Source: Candidatus Lumbricidiphila eiseniae (GTDB lineage Bacteria > Actinomycetota > Actinomycetes > Actinomycetales > Microbacteriaceae). Taken from it: 49,811 nt of DNA. A program made the translations under genes and the position numbers. Positions 8,915-17,232 of the stretch are shown in pieces (position 1 is the stretch's first letter; every line of letters begins with the position of its first letter). The notes below the pieces were generated by a model. The model was not told the DNA's origin. It did no database searches and was given only the letters and a program-made list of their open reading frames with translations. The DNA lies in NCBI GenBank assembly GCA_002529645.1, contig NAEP01000022.1, forward strand, positions 1 through 49,811, written 5' to 3'.

Positions 8915-10267
8915 ATGACTGATCGCCGTGTCGCCCTCATCAACGCGTACACGGCCCTCACATTTTTCACCGTCTTTGCGGGCCAGTTCTGGCGAAACCT
9001 CCTCGGCTGGTGGGGGTTTGGCGCGATAGCACTCGTTCTGCTCGGTGGCGCGATCACGCTCGCCGCCGCCAAACATCCCCCCCTCGCGCGGCACCGGGTG
9101 CCCGCATCGCTGCTGGCTTTTCTCGTGCTCACGGTCGCGTCACTGGCGTGGTCGGCGTACCCGGCGGCATCCCTGTTGGGTGTTATCAGCACCCTCGTCA
9201 CCGCGGTCACCGCGGTTATCATCACACTGCATCGCAGCTGGGCTCACCTCTTGCGCTCGCTCGGCACCGCCCTCGCGTGGATCATCGGGCTCTCCTTCCT
9301 GTTTGAAATCTGGGTTGGTCTCATTCGCCGGGCGCCGCTCCTCCCGAACTTCGTCGACTACGGAACCGGAAGCGTGCCGAAAGCCTTCTACTGGTCGCAG
9401 GGTCTGCTGCCGCAGTTTGGCCCTCTCGACGGCATTGTCGGCAACCGCAACCTCTTGGGAATGATTGGCCTGCTCGGCATCATCGTGTTTGCCTGCCTGC
9501 TCAGCACTGGTAGCGTGTCACGGAGGTGGGGATGGGGATGGCTCACCGCCGCCATCCTCACCGTCACTCTCACCCGCTCGGCAACCGTTATTCTCTGTGC
9601 GGTCGTGGTTGCCGTCGCGCTGGGATGTGCCGTGTGGGCGCGCCGCACTGATCCCACCCGCCGCCACGGACTGTACGTCACGGTGGGCGCGGTGGGTGTC
9701 GCCGCCGTTACCGCCGCCGTGCTCGGGCGCACCGCGCTGCTGGCCGTGCTCGGTCGCAGCGACGACCTCACCGGTCGAATCGACATCTGGAACGCCGTCA
9801 TCGGGCTCGCACAGCAGCGACCGCTCGCGGGCTGGGGATGGATTAGCTACTGGGCACCCTGGGTGCACCCGTTCGAAAACCTCGCCGTACGCAAGGGCGT
9901 CACCTACCTGCAGGCTCACAACGCGTGGCTTGACCTCTGGTTGCAGCTGGGCGTTATCGGTGTTGTCGCCTTCGGGGCACTCGTGGTCGGGGCACTGTGG
10001 CGCACCTGGTTTGCCGCAATAGATCGGGCACAGGATGCCGCGGGCCGCCCCCTTCCCTTCACCGCGCTGTCGCTCGCGCCACTGCTGCTGCTTGTCGCTC
10101 TGCTCGGACAAAGCCTCGCAGAGAGCCGACTGCTCATTGAGGGCAACCTGCTGTTGCTCGTGGTCATCGCGTGGTTGAGCAAAAATCGGCAGCGCCAACC
10201 CGACCCGTATCCGGTTGAGTCGTTACGCACGGGAGTGGGAACCCACCCCGTTCACGTTCGAGGCTAG
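8915..10267 (+). CDS. O-antigen ligase / Wzy-like polytopic membrane protein
   Basis: 450 residues with about ten to twelve hydrophobic helices. The Wzy_C (O-antigen ligase) signature region lies around residues 285-355: GRIDIWNAVIGLA, RPLAGWGW, and LQAHNAWLDLWLQLG in an extracytoplasmic loop with the conserved His. Such proteins polymerise or ligate lipid-linked polysaccharides at the outer face of the membrane. The ATG at 8915 was chosen because it places the first membrane helix at the usual distance. The longer reading frame from 8873 is unsupported. The last codons overlap a direct repeat. Confidence 0.85.
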   Translation: MTDRRVALINAYTALTFFTVFAGQFWRNLLGWWGFGAIALVLLGGAITLAAAKHPPLARHRVPASLLAFLVLTVASLAWSAYPAASLLGVISTLVTAVTAVIITLHRSWAHLLRSLGTALAWIIGLSFLFEIWVGLIRRAPLLPNFVDYGTGSVPKAFYWSQGLLPQFGPLDGIVGNRNLLGMIGLLGIIVFACLLSTGSVSRRWGWGWLTAAILTVTLTRSATVILCAVVVAVALGCAVWARRTDPTRRHGLYVTVGAVGVAAVTAAVLGRTALLAVLGRSDDLTGRIDIWNAVIGLAQQRPLAGWGWISYWAPWVHPFENLAVRKGVTYLQAHNAWLDLWLQLGVIGVVAFGALVVGALWRTWFAAIDRAQDAAGRPLPFTALSLAPLLLLVALLGQSLAESRLLIEGNLLLLVVIAWLSKNRQRQPDPYPVESLRTGVGTHPVHVRG

Positions 10268-10288
10268 TCGAGTCGTTACGCACGGGAA
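10217..10288. repeat. Direct repeat C over the ligase stop codon (53-bp step)
   Basis: GAGTCGTTACGCACGGGA occurs at 10217 and again at 10270. The first copy encodes the last residues of the ligase and the second lies just after its stop. It resembles the other boundary repeats but its step is 53 bp, not 60-61, so it may have arisen differently or have lost eight bases. Confidence 0.7.
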
Positions 10289-10310
10289 TCGGCGCCCAAG
10301 GCCATCCTGG

Positions 10311-10411
10311 GTTGGCGGTGTTCCCAAAGTCCACTGATGGGTGAGCTTCCTTCTAGGTTCTCCCCTTCATGGTCACAGTCCCACGATATCCCAAGCTCTG
10401 TTAGGTCTGGG
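10311..10411 (-). pseudogene. Fossil fragment of the immunity-like gene family of 45.6-49.5 kb
   Basis: About 100 bp match, base by base over most of their length, the 3' part of the internally duplicated genes at 45600-49553. Shared runs include CCACTGATGGGTGA, CTTCCTTCTA versus CCTCCTTCTA, AGTCCCACG and CAAGCTCTG. On the minus strand the fragment reads DLTELGISWD, then SSPISGLWEH, against ELEIAWD and SPISGL in the intact genes. It is cut off on one side at an insertion-sequence end (10412). Closest in detail to the broken third copy. Confidence 0.75.
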
Positions 10412-10480
10412 TGTACTCGGCCATGAGGTTGGTGTCAGTCGGCTGGTGGATGGTTTGTTTCCGAGTGCGGTGTGGCGTTG
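10412..10480. mobile_element. Solo insertion-sequence end, matching the 26.0-26.3 kb MITE
   Basis: TGTACTCGGCCATGAGGTTG and the bases after it match the reverse complement of the right end of the element at 26027-26320, through to GGTGTGGCGTTG. Similarity fades by about 10500. Only one end is present, so this is a truncated copy. It joins directly to the immunity-gene fossil, which suggests that element movement or recombination created the junction. Confidence 0.65.
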
Positions 10481-10525
10481 TTTATTATTTTAGGTATTGA
10501 GCCAGGGGGCAGGAACTGCTTGGTG

Positions 10526-10571
10526 TTCGGTGTTGCTGCTGTTCGGTGTTGCTGCTGTTCGCTGCTGCTGA
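10526..10571. repeat. 16-bp tandem repeat
   Basis: The unit TTCGGTGTTGCTGCTG occurs at 10526 and 10542, followed by a partial third unit rich in CTG triplets. The rest of the stretch from 10481 to 10729 shows no gene that can be supported. Confidence 0.8.
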
Positions 10572-10729
10572 AGGGATGCCGGTAAGCCCAGGCGTTATCA
10601 GTCATGACCTAGGACAGGCTTATGAAGGTGGCGCCAGTACAACCAGAACTGCTGGACGACAAAGGACGGTGACGCACCACTACAGAGATCAGGCCAGTAA
10701 TTTTCAGCCTGACTCCCAAATTTGCTGAC

Positions 10730-11755
10730 TCAGACTTCGTTATCGAACGGAGTCTGGTATCCCCTAAAGTCGTAGACATACTGCAGGATGTAGGTGTGAT
10801 TTTCGTCAAACGGATTCTTGCTATCCAGAAGCAGAGCGGCTACGCCTTCAGCGCCTCGTAGATGAGCCCCTGCGAGCAGGCCAGACATCGTGATTACGAC
10901 AGCATTAGGCCGACCACCGGGCGGAGGTGAGACAGAGGGATCAAGTTGATCCCAATATAGTGTCGTACCGATGTAGTCGCTAATGTATTTGCCCCGCTGA
11001 CCTAGCAAGTCAGCAATGCCATCATACTTGTTTTGAAAGTGGTCCTTTGCAACGAAATCTTGCTTTGTGGGATCTTCTAAATCGCTAAAGCTGTAAATGC
11101 CGTGCTTCCCCGAGAAATTCCCTTTCCAAGTGTTTACATCCGTGACGTGTACTTGCCCTTTTCCTGGCAGGTTCATCACTTTATCTCGTACGCCATTTGC
11201 CCAATTTGATACTGGCACATCAGCATAATACATCGGCAAGCCCGCTGTATCATAATGAGTGTAATAGTTCAGGTCCCAAAGATCTTGTTCGCTAAACTGA
11301 TATCCCACGAACCCGAGATAGTTGATTACGTGGTATTGCATTTGTCGAAACATCTTTGGATCAGAGGAACCAGGAGTGTAAAGAGAGTCAACGCCGATTC
11401 GCGCGAAATACTGCTTGACACTTGCCGGACTTGACGTTGTTTGCCCGGTGCTGTCGCGGACGACACGTCCAGGATACTCCACGTCTTGGTACGTAACGGT
11501 GCCAGGTGTATTGTAATTTTGGGTATACCAAGCTGCCAATGCTGGATCAATGCTTGATTCGAATATTCGGATTGCCGTCAGAAAATCGTCGTAACTCGGC
11601 TCCGAACCAGATGTTCCCGGTGCAGTCGAAGCCATAACCGGGGAGCTAAACAAGCCACCAGCAGTCCCTGCAAGCGTCACAACTGCTGTTGCGCCCAGAA
11701 AATTCCGCCGCGAAATTCTTGACGACTCGCTATTACCTTCCAAGTTCTCTTTCAT
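10730..11755 (-). CDS. Tat-exported protein of unknown function
   Basis: 341 residues. A twin-arginine signal is clear: SRRNFLGATAVVTLAG followed by an Ala-x-Ala-type site (VMASTAPG) near residue 45. The mature part is rich in Tyr, Asp, Asn and Trp (for example QYHVINYLGFVGYQFSEQD and YYTHYDTAG), as expected for a folded exported enzyme, but no catalytic motif was recognised. Start: the ATG at 11755 follows GGGAGAG; the ATG at 11773 lies upstream of that site. Base composition is clearly more AT-rich than the neighbours, suggesting horizontal acquisition. It stands alone next to the scar at 10.3-10.5 kb. A secreted hydrolase or effector is possible; nothing more can be said. Confidence 0.8.
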   Translation of the reverse strand: MKENLEGNSESSRISRRNFLGATAVVTLAGTAGGLFSSPVMASTAPGTSGSEPSYDDFLTAIRIFESSIDPALAAWYTQNYNTPGTVTYQDVEYPGRVVRDSTGQTTSSPASVKQYFARIGVDSLYTPGSSDPKMFRQMQYHVINYLGFVGYQFSEQDLWDLNYYTHYDTAGLPMYYADVPVSNWANGVRDKVMNLPGKGQVHVTDVNTWKGNFSGKHGIYSFSDLEDPTKQDFVAKDHFQNKYDGIADLLGQRGKYISDYIGTTLYWDQLDPSVSPPPGGRPNAVVITMSGLLAGAHLRGAEGVAALLLDSKNPFDENHTYILQYVYDFRGYQTPFDNEV

Positions 11756-11872
11756 GTTACACTCTCCCAGCATATTAGATAGGTCATATTAGCGTCTAAA
11801 TTCATTTGTTTTGTGATATTTGATCGTGGTGAAATAGTGCCCCCTCTGGTGTAAATAAACCTACTGCCGAGT

Positions 11873-13093
11873 TCACCTCAGCAGATCCTGAATTTTCTCG
11901 GCCGATCGAGGCCTTGCGTATTGAACTTCTTGTATTCGATCGAGGCTGAGCGAGTCGCCGCGAGGAAGACTTACGATAACAGCCTCATCGATTCCGAGAT
12001 CCCAATAAACCCGCTGGAGTGCCGCAACAACACCACCCACAGCCCCAGAGAAGTCCCCCAGGTCTGCAGTGGCGAGCCGGGGTGATGCCCTGAGATTCTG
12101 CTCAAGAGCCATCTGGTATCGGTCGAGTGTGGACGCTAGGGACTTCGCAATTCCGCCACCAAACACTATCGTCTCCGGATCGCATGCCACCGTCGTGGCC
12201 GTAAGGACAATCAAAAGCGCTTGATCAAAGTGTGCACGCAATACGTTCAGCGCGGGACCTGCATTCGAGGTGAATAGCTCATTCGGCAGCGTGAGATCTA
12301 TTCCCGCTTCCGCCGCCCACCTGATGATCCCGCCACCAGTGACCATGTGCTCCAAACGCGTCCCAAACGGGCCAGCGGGCAACTGCCCGAACTCACCGAT
12401 GAGGCCGTGCTCACCCTGAAGGATTCGGCCGTCGATGGCGAGACCTACGCCGAGACCGGAACCAATTGTGAGCATCGCTGCGTTGGAGGTAGAACGAGCC
12501 GCGCCGAATCGCTGCTCACCGAGAAGTGCATAGTTCGCGTCATTGTCGAAGGCGACTGGTTTGGCCATAGCCTCCTCCACGTCGCCCAAAAAGGTCTTCT
12601 CTTCAACCTGGGGCAGATTGGTCGCATTGGAGACTCGGTGTTGACGTTGGTTCACTGCGCCAGGAAGGCCGATACAAATGTATTCAATACGCTCCCAAGA
12701 GCTCCCCACCGTAGCCCGGAGCGTGGTTGCCAACCAGCGCGCAAGCTCGTCAGAGGTCGCCTCGGTCGGCGTCGGTGTCTCAAGCACCACGATTGGATGC
12801 CCCAGCAAGTCCGCGAGGATCAGTCGCGTATTGGACGCCCCGAGATCGAGACCCACGACGAATTTACGTTCCGACACCAGATCCAATTGGACAGCCCGGC
12901 GCCCACGGGATTCCGAAACGACCTCGCCCGTCTCAGCGATGATTCCTTCTGTGATTAGTTGATCTACAGCGCGAGTCACTGTCGCTGCCGAGATTCCTGA
13001 TATGCCCGCGATCGACTTGCGACTTGCTGGCCGCGATTGCATCAGCGCCGTCAGCACAGCCCTGCGGTTCAACTCTCTCGTGTCTTGTACCAT
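11873..13093 (-). CDS. ROK-family transcriptional repressor
   Basis: 406 residues. The N-terminal winged helix-turn-helix (about 1-70, NRRAVLTALMQSRPASRKSI and ISAATVTRAVDQLITEGII) precedes a sugar-kinase-like ROK domain (VVGLDLGASNTRLIL, DNDANYALLGEQ, NAAMLTIGSGLGVGLAIDG). The canonical ROK zinc motif (CxCGxxGCxE) is absent, as the equivalent stretch reads GEFGQLPAGPFGTRLE. ATG at 13093 follows AAGGGGG. It is divergent from the sugar operon that begins at 14050, and a dyad in that operon's promoter fits ROK operators, so it probably represses the operon until a sugar or sugar phosphate binds. Confidence 0.9.
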   Translation of the reverse strand: MVQDTRELNRRAVLTALMQSRPASRKSIAGISGISAATVTRAVDQLITEGIIAETGEVVSESRGRRAVQLDLVSERKFVVGLDLGASNTRLILADLLGHPIVVLETPTPTEATSDELARWLATTLRATVGSSWERIEYICIGLPGAVNQRQHRVSNATNLPQVEEKTFLGDVEEAMAKPVAFDNDANYALLGEQRFGAARSTSNAAMLTIGSGLGVGLAIDGRILQGEHGLIGEFGQLPAGPFGTRLEHMVTGGGIIRWAAEAGIDLTLPNELFTSNAGPALNVLRAHFDQALLIVLTATTVACDPETIVFGGGIAKSLASTLDRYQMALEQNLRASPRLATADLGDFSGAVGGVVAALQRVYWDLGIDEAVIVSLPRGDSLSLDRIQEVQYARPRSAEKIQDLLR

Positions 13094-13293
13094 CAATGCC
13101 CCCTTTGAGATCAGCGTGAACACAAAATAGCTCACAAAGACAAATCAGTCCAGCACCAAGACGGAATCCCAGTGACCTCATAGGATCCTCCCCCCGCAAT
13201 GCCGCTGCCGAACGGAACTCCCGCGCAATCCTTCCGACCGCTGCCGCTCTCCATGGTTGCACATCTTCCTATCAGTTGCATCGACTGATGCAA

Positions 13294-13560
13294 GCACACT
13301 CCCTGCCTGATGAGCAGAGCGGAGGGTTTTCTGAATCGCTTTCGTCCATGCCGCACGGCTCCCCTGCCTGGTGGAGCAGGGCGTTCGCAGACGCAGTTGA
13401 AGCCAGCGACGCCACGGCTCCCCTGTCTGGTGGAGCAGGGGTGAGCTTGGCGTGTCAGAGATGGCAATCCGTCACGGCTCCCCTGCCCGGTGGAGCAGGG
13501 CACCCTCAAAAACGGTACGTAGGCCGTGCCATGCACGCTCCCTGACCGATGGAGCAGGGA
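13294..13560. CRISPR. CRISPR-like array D: five copies, period 59-62 bp, no cas genes
   Basis: Five copies of a 27-29 bp repeat begin near 13294, 13353, 13412, 13472 and 13532. The three central copies differ at a few positions only (CACGGCTCCCCTGCCTGG followed by TGGAGCAGGG). The outer two are more diverged. Each copy can fold as CCCTGC, eight bases, GCAGGG. Spacers are 30-33 bp and mutually unrelated. The array lies in the regulatory space between the ROK repressor and the sugar operon. The stretch from 13561 to 13790 holds no supported gene. Confidence 0.6.
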
Positions 13561-13790
13561 CACCGGATCGCCAACAGCTCTCGCGGCCACCTGTAATTTT
13601 GACTCAACCCTGACTCGGATCACGCGGTGCCCCAGCTGGAGACATCCACCCGACCACTTGCGAGCCCTCACTCGACGGCCCGCAAGAGCACGGCGAGAGG
13701 AGCACTACGAGTACTTCACCACCTACCAACGGGGAATCCCACGCCTCAAAGGAGAGTCCCGGAGTCTCCCGAACCGCCTCACATGTGCAA

Positions 13791-13879
13791 GCCCCCCTCC
13801 CCCAACTGGGGAACCCCACGATGTCGACTCTGATCAGGCCCGTATTGATCGGCCCTCTCCCCCAACTGGGGAACCCCAC
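13791..13879. repeat. CRISPR-like repeat pair E, 60-bp step
   Basis: A 29-bp repeat at 13791-13819 and 13851-13879 shares CTCCCCCAACTGGGGAACCC and the following CAC. The core CCCCAACTGGGG is a hairpin with a tiny loop. A degenerate third copy (CCAACGGGGAATCCCAC) lies near 13726 but off-step by 17 bp. Confidence 0.85.
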
Positions 13880-13929
13880 ACCCCAAACCGGCTTGCTCGC
13901 GCCCACCACCAAATATTTTTAGGTTGGGC

Positions 13930-13965
13930 TTGACTTTGATTGCGTGTTGAAATCAAAATAGATAC
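13930..13965 (+). promoter_or_regulatory. Promoter with ROK-type operator for the sugar operon
   Basis: TTGACT at 13930 is a good -35 hexamer, with CAAAAT (13954) or TAGATA (13959) as -10 candidates. The dyad TTTGATT (13935-13941), nine bases, AATCAAA (13951-13957) overlaps it perfectly. Known ROK repressors (NagC, Mlc) bind A/T-rich dyads of similar spacing, so the adjacent ROK protein is the likely ligand. The transcript leader would be about 85 bases. Confidence 0.55.
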
Positions 13966-14049
13966 ACGGTCAACGGTGATGAAGTTTCGGAAGCTTTCCA
14001 CACGTCGGCACTGATCAGGTATCCACCAGGTTATGGAAGGTCAACCTCA

Positions 14050-15174
14050 ATGAACACAGCAATCAGAGCTCGACGGGTCAGCATCCGTGCCGCCGTCGGC
14101 ACACTCACACTCACACTCGCTCTCGCGGGCTGTTCCCCCACTGGCAGCGGCGGTGATACACCATCCACTCCGGCAGCCAAGCCATCGTTGGAGTTCGCCG
14201 GTCCTAACGGCGAGAAGCCCGGCGCGCTCTCCGAACTCTCGTTGACAAATGACGAGCTTGCAAAAGTGAAGGAGGGCAAATACACCGCGGCGTTTGTTTG
14301 GCACACGTCATCGGACTTCGTAAGTGCGGTCGAGAAGGGCGCTCGCGAAGAGTTCAAGAAGCTGGGAATTGACGTCGTCGCAAGCACGCAGGCCAATTTC
14401 AATGCCGCAACGCAGGCGAACAACGTACAGACAGTCCTCGCACTTCACCCGAACATCATCGTAACGATCGCTGTCGATCCCACCTCCGCTGCGAAGGCAT
14501 TCAAACCTGCCGTCGACGCGGGGACCAAACTCGCCATCATGACGACTCCTCCCGCCGGATACCAGGCCGGCAAGGAGTTCGTCTCCATAGTGACGGAGAA
14601 TCTGACCGAAGCAGGGCGATACAACGCAGAGATTCTAGGTGATGCACTCGGCAAGAAGGGCGAAGTGGGCTACATCTCGTACAACGCCAACTTCTGGTTC
14701 ACCAACCAACGCGACAAGGCGTTCAAAGACTGGCTCGCCTACGAGTACCCCGACATGAAGATCGTCGGCTCCGAAGGCTTCGCCGATGAGACAGCCACCC
14801 AAACGATCGCCGCGGCGATGATTGCGAAGAACCCAAATATCAAGGGAATCTACGTGTCCTGGGCAACGGCAGCGCAGGGAGTCGTCGCTGCCATCAAGGC
14901 GGCTGGACGCACTGACATCAAAGTCGTCACGAACGACCTCGACACTACACTCGGTGCCGCAATGGTCTCCGGAACGAGCGTGGCGGGCATGGTCGGCAAC
15001 GGTTCCATCGGAATCGGCCAGGGCCTCGCACTCGTCGGCGCGTACGGAGTGCTCGGCAAGTCCGCACCCGCTCTGGTCGCCTCCGACCCCACCAAGGTCA
15101 CCAAAACTGACCTCGACAAGGGTTGGTTGTCCGACTATGGAACCAAACCGCCGTCGAGCATCACGGGCAGCTGA
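14050..15174 (+). CDS. Ribose-type sugar ABC transporter substrate-binding lipoprotein
   Basis: 374 residues with a lipoprotein signal ending at Cys28 (LALAGCSPTG). The body is a type 1 periplasmic-binding fold: YTAAFVWHTSSDFVSAVEKG, an Asn-rich segment ATQANNVQTVLALHPNIIV, and the hinge region IKVVTNDLDTTLGAAMVSG. This family (RbsB-like) delivers pentoses, hexoses or related polyols to RbsC/RbsA-type permeases, which are encoded downstream (17229 and 19444). It is the first gene of the operon and is followed by a strong hairpin that would give it a higher transcript level than the later genes. The sugar is unknown. Confidence 0.9.
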   Translation: MNTAIRARRVSIRAAVGTLTLTLALAGCSPTGSGGDTPSTPAAKPSLEFAGPNGEKPGALSELSLTNDELAKVKEGKYTAAFVWHTSSDFVSAVEKGAREEFKKLGIDVVASTQANFNAATQANNVQTVLALHPNIIVTIAVDPTSAAKAFKPAVDAGTKLAIMTTPPAGYQAGKEFVSIVTENLTEAGRYNAEILGDALGKKGEVGYISYNANFWFTNQRDKAFKDWLAYEYPDMKIVGSEGFADETATQTIAAAMIAKNPNIKGIYVSWATAAQGVVAAIKAAGRTDIKVVTNDLDTTLGAAMVSGTSVAGMVGNGSIGIGQGLALVGAYGVLGKSAPALVASDPTKVTKTDLDKGWLSDYGTKPPSSITGS

Positions 15175-15181
15175 CTCGAGA

Positions 15182-15223
15182 AAGAGCGCGGCGGATGCGG
15201 CCACAACCCTCCGCCGCGCTCTT
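15182..15223 (+). terminator. Strong hairpin after the binding-protein gene
   Basis: A perfect 14-bp stem, AAGAGCGCGGCGGA (15182-15195) pairing with TCCGCCGCGCTCTT (15210-15223), loop 14 nt, eight bases after the stop codon. There is little T-run, so it may be a partial terminator or an mRNA-stabilising stem that keeps the binding protein in excess over the rest of the operon. Confidence 0.75.
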
Positions 15224-15262
15224 CACGCGTAACGGACCCGAAGAAGTATGGAGGAGATGACC

Positions 15263-16273
15263 ATGTCAGGGCACATCACAACCGTCCTCGGCCCCGTTCC
15301 AGCCAGTGAGCTCGGCCGCGTAATGCCACACGAACACCTCCTCTCTCTGACCCCAGGACCGTGGCTCACAGGCGGGGTTCGAGATGACGCAGTAGACCGG
15401 GCTGTCGACGCGCTCGCATCGCTTGCCGGACTCGGGTTCAAAACAATCGTCGATCTCAGTCCCTATGGTGTCGTGGGTCGGGACGATAACGGTGACAACG
15501 CGGCGCTGCTGATCGAGATCTCTCGCAAGTCGGGACTACATATCGTTTCTGGAAGTGCGTTTTACCTCGAATCCTATGCACCAGCCTGGGTCCAAGATGC
15601 TGACACCAGCGCACTAACCACACGGTTGATCCGTGACGCCGTGACCGGCATAGGTGAATCGGGCGTCTGTGCGGGGATCTTCGGTGAACAAGCGACGAGC
15701 TTGGACGTGATCACCGAATTCGAAGAGAAATGTCTCCGTGCCACCGCACGTGCGGCCGTCGAAACGGGACTCTCGATCATGACCCACACCACACACGGCA
15801 CAATGGCGCTCAAACAAATCGAAATCCTCCGGTCAGAAGGAGTCAGCCTCGACCGAGTCGTGATAGGACACCTCGACACCCAACTGAGCCAGGACCTCGT
15901 ACGTCGGATCCTGGACACCGGCGCTCGTATCGCTATCGACACAATAGGAAAAGAAAACTGGGACTTCTTTCTCAGCCCCGTTCCCGATCCGAGGCCCGAT
16001 GGCGAGTTCGAAAAGCGCGCTTTCCACCGATCTGATGCAGGTCGTGCCGACCTGGTGGCTTGGCTGGTCTCACTCGGATACACCGACTGCATTTTGCTCG
16101 CCCAAGATCTCACTGGTGCGGAGGTGTGGATGAACCCGAAAACCCACGGCGTCTACGGTTACTCCTACCTCGGTGCGGTGTTCGTCCCTATGCTTCGCGA
16201 CCGCGGTATCTCAGAAGAGCAGTGTGAACAACTCCTCGCGTTCAATCCAGCGCGAGTATTGGAGGTAGCGTGA
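15263..16273 (+). CDS. Phosphotriesterase-family metal-dependent hydrolase (PHP/lactonase-like)
   Basis: 336 residues, TIM-barrel amidohydrolase. The HxH metal site is in RVMPHEHLLSL (His23, His25). Further metal or catalytic residues appear in SIMTHTTHG, DRVVIGHLDTQLS and LAQDLTGAEVW. The bridging position lies in AGIFGEQATS and is Glu rather than a carbamylated Lys, as in the E. coli homology protein (YhfV/Php). ATG at 15263 follows GGAGGAG with six-base spacing. It overlaps the next gene by GTGA. Likely substrates are sugar lactones or phosphorylated derivatives delivered by the operon's transporter, not pesticides; this is inference. Confidence 0.85.
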   Translation: MSGHITTVLGPVPASELGRVMPHEHLLSLTPGPWLTGGVRDDAVDRAVDALASLAGLGFKTIVDLSPYGVVGRDDNGDNAALLIEISRKSGLHIVSGSAFYLESYAPAWVQDADTSALTTRLIRDAVTGIGESGVCAGIFGEQATSLDVITEFEEKCLRATARAAVETGLSIMTHTTHGTMALKQIEILRSEGVSLDRVVIGHLDTQLSQDLVRRILDTGARIAIDTIGKENWDFFLSPVPDPRPDGEFEKRAFHRSDAGRADLVAWLVSLGYTDCILLAQDLTGAEVWMNPKTHGVYGYSYLGAVFVPMLRDRGISEEQCEQLLAFNPARVLEVA

Positions 16274-17232
16274 ACAACAAGGTGTACAACCTAGGCTCAA
16301 CCTTTGTTGTCGGAGTCGATCTAGGTGGAACCAAAGTCCGAGGCGGTATCGCGGGGCTCGATGGCCGCGTGCTGTGTGAAATAGTCGAAGCGACCACCCC
16401 CGCAGCTGGGCGTGATCTCGTCCCGCAGTTGTCAGGACTCGTCTCTCGCCTGGCGGCAGCCGTGGGCTACGACACCTCCGCTGTCGTAGCGACAGCGATC
16501 GGAGGAGCGGGCATCCCCGACGCTGATTCTGGAAGATTTGGTCGTGCACCGAATCTTGGCAACCTTGAGGAATTCAGCCTTGTATCCGACCTAGAGTCCG
16601 TACTCGGGCATCAGGTGGTGCTGGAAAACGACGTCAACATCGCCGCGCTCGGGGAACTGCACGAAGGCGTCGGCACCCAACACGACAGTTTTGCATTCGT
16701 CTCTGTCGGAACAGGCATAGGGGTCGGCCTCATCCTGGACCGCCAATTGTGGGCGGGAGTGAACGGAGGCGCCGGAGAAGTCGGCTACTTGCCTTTCGGC
16801 GCCGACCCGCTGCATCCCACCAACCATCGTCGAGGCCCGCTTGAAGAAGTGGTCGCGGGTGACGCCATTGTTCGCAGGTATAGGGAATACTCCACCCCCA
16901 CCACCGAATCCGTCATTGATGCGGCCGAGGTCTTCAATCTGGCCGAGCGAGGAGACGTGCATGCCGTTGCCTCACTTGACGAAGAAGCAAAGTGGATTGC
17001 CTTTGCGCTCGTGGCCATCGACGCTGTCACTAATCCGGGGCTCTTCGTCCTCGGCGGTGGCATTGGCACCCGCTTGGAGCTCCATGAACCCGTTCGAGCG
17101 TGGTTAACACGCCTCGGCCATCCCGAGTTCGAGATTGTGGTCAGCAGCCTCGGCTCCCACGCCTCTATCGTTGGCGCGGTACGCCTAGCAATCGATCTAG
17201 CACTCCAGCCACGAGAAAGAGAAGCATCATGA
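16270..17232 (+). CDS. ROK-family sugar kinase
   Basis: 320 residues. The ATP phosphate-binding loop is VVGVDLGGTKVRGGIAG near the N-terminus, the catalytic Asp is in VLENDVNIAALGE, and a second phosphate loop reads FVSVGTGIGVGLILD. The zinc-binding CxCGxxGCxE segment is missing (GEVGYLPFGADPLHPTNH), so it belongs to the zinc-free side of the family or has another substrate-binding mode. GTG start overlaps the hydrolase stop and the gene's end overlaps the permease start by 4 bp. It should phosphorylate the imported sugar or a hydrolysis product in the cytoplasm. Confidence 0.88.
   Translation: MNNKVYNLGSTFVVGVDLGGTKVRGGIAGLDGRVLCEIVEATTPAAGRDLVPQLSGLVSRLAAAVGYDTSAVVATAIGGAGIPDADSGRFGRAPNLGNLEEFSLVSDLESVLGHQVVLENDVNIAALGELHEGVGTQHDSFAFVSVGTGIGVGLILDRQLWAGVNGGAGEVGYLPFGADPLHPTNHRRGPLEEVVAGDAIVRRYREYSTPTTESVIDAAEVFNLAERGDVHAVASLDEEAKWIAFALVAIDAVTNPGLFVLGGGIGTRLELHEPVRAWLTRLGHPEFEIVVSSLGSHASIVGAVRLAIDLALQPREREAS

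Noticed and set aside
13718..13742. Possible third copy for repeat pair E
   Set aside because: The match is weak and its step is 77 bp, so it was not counted.
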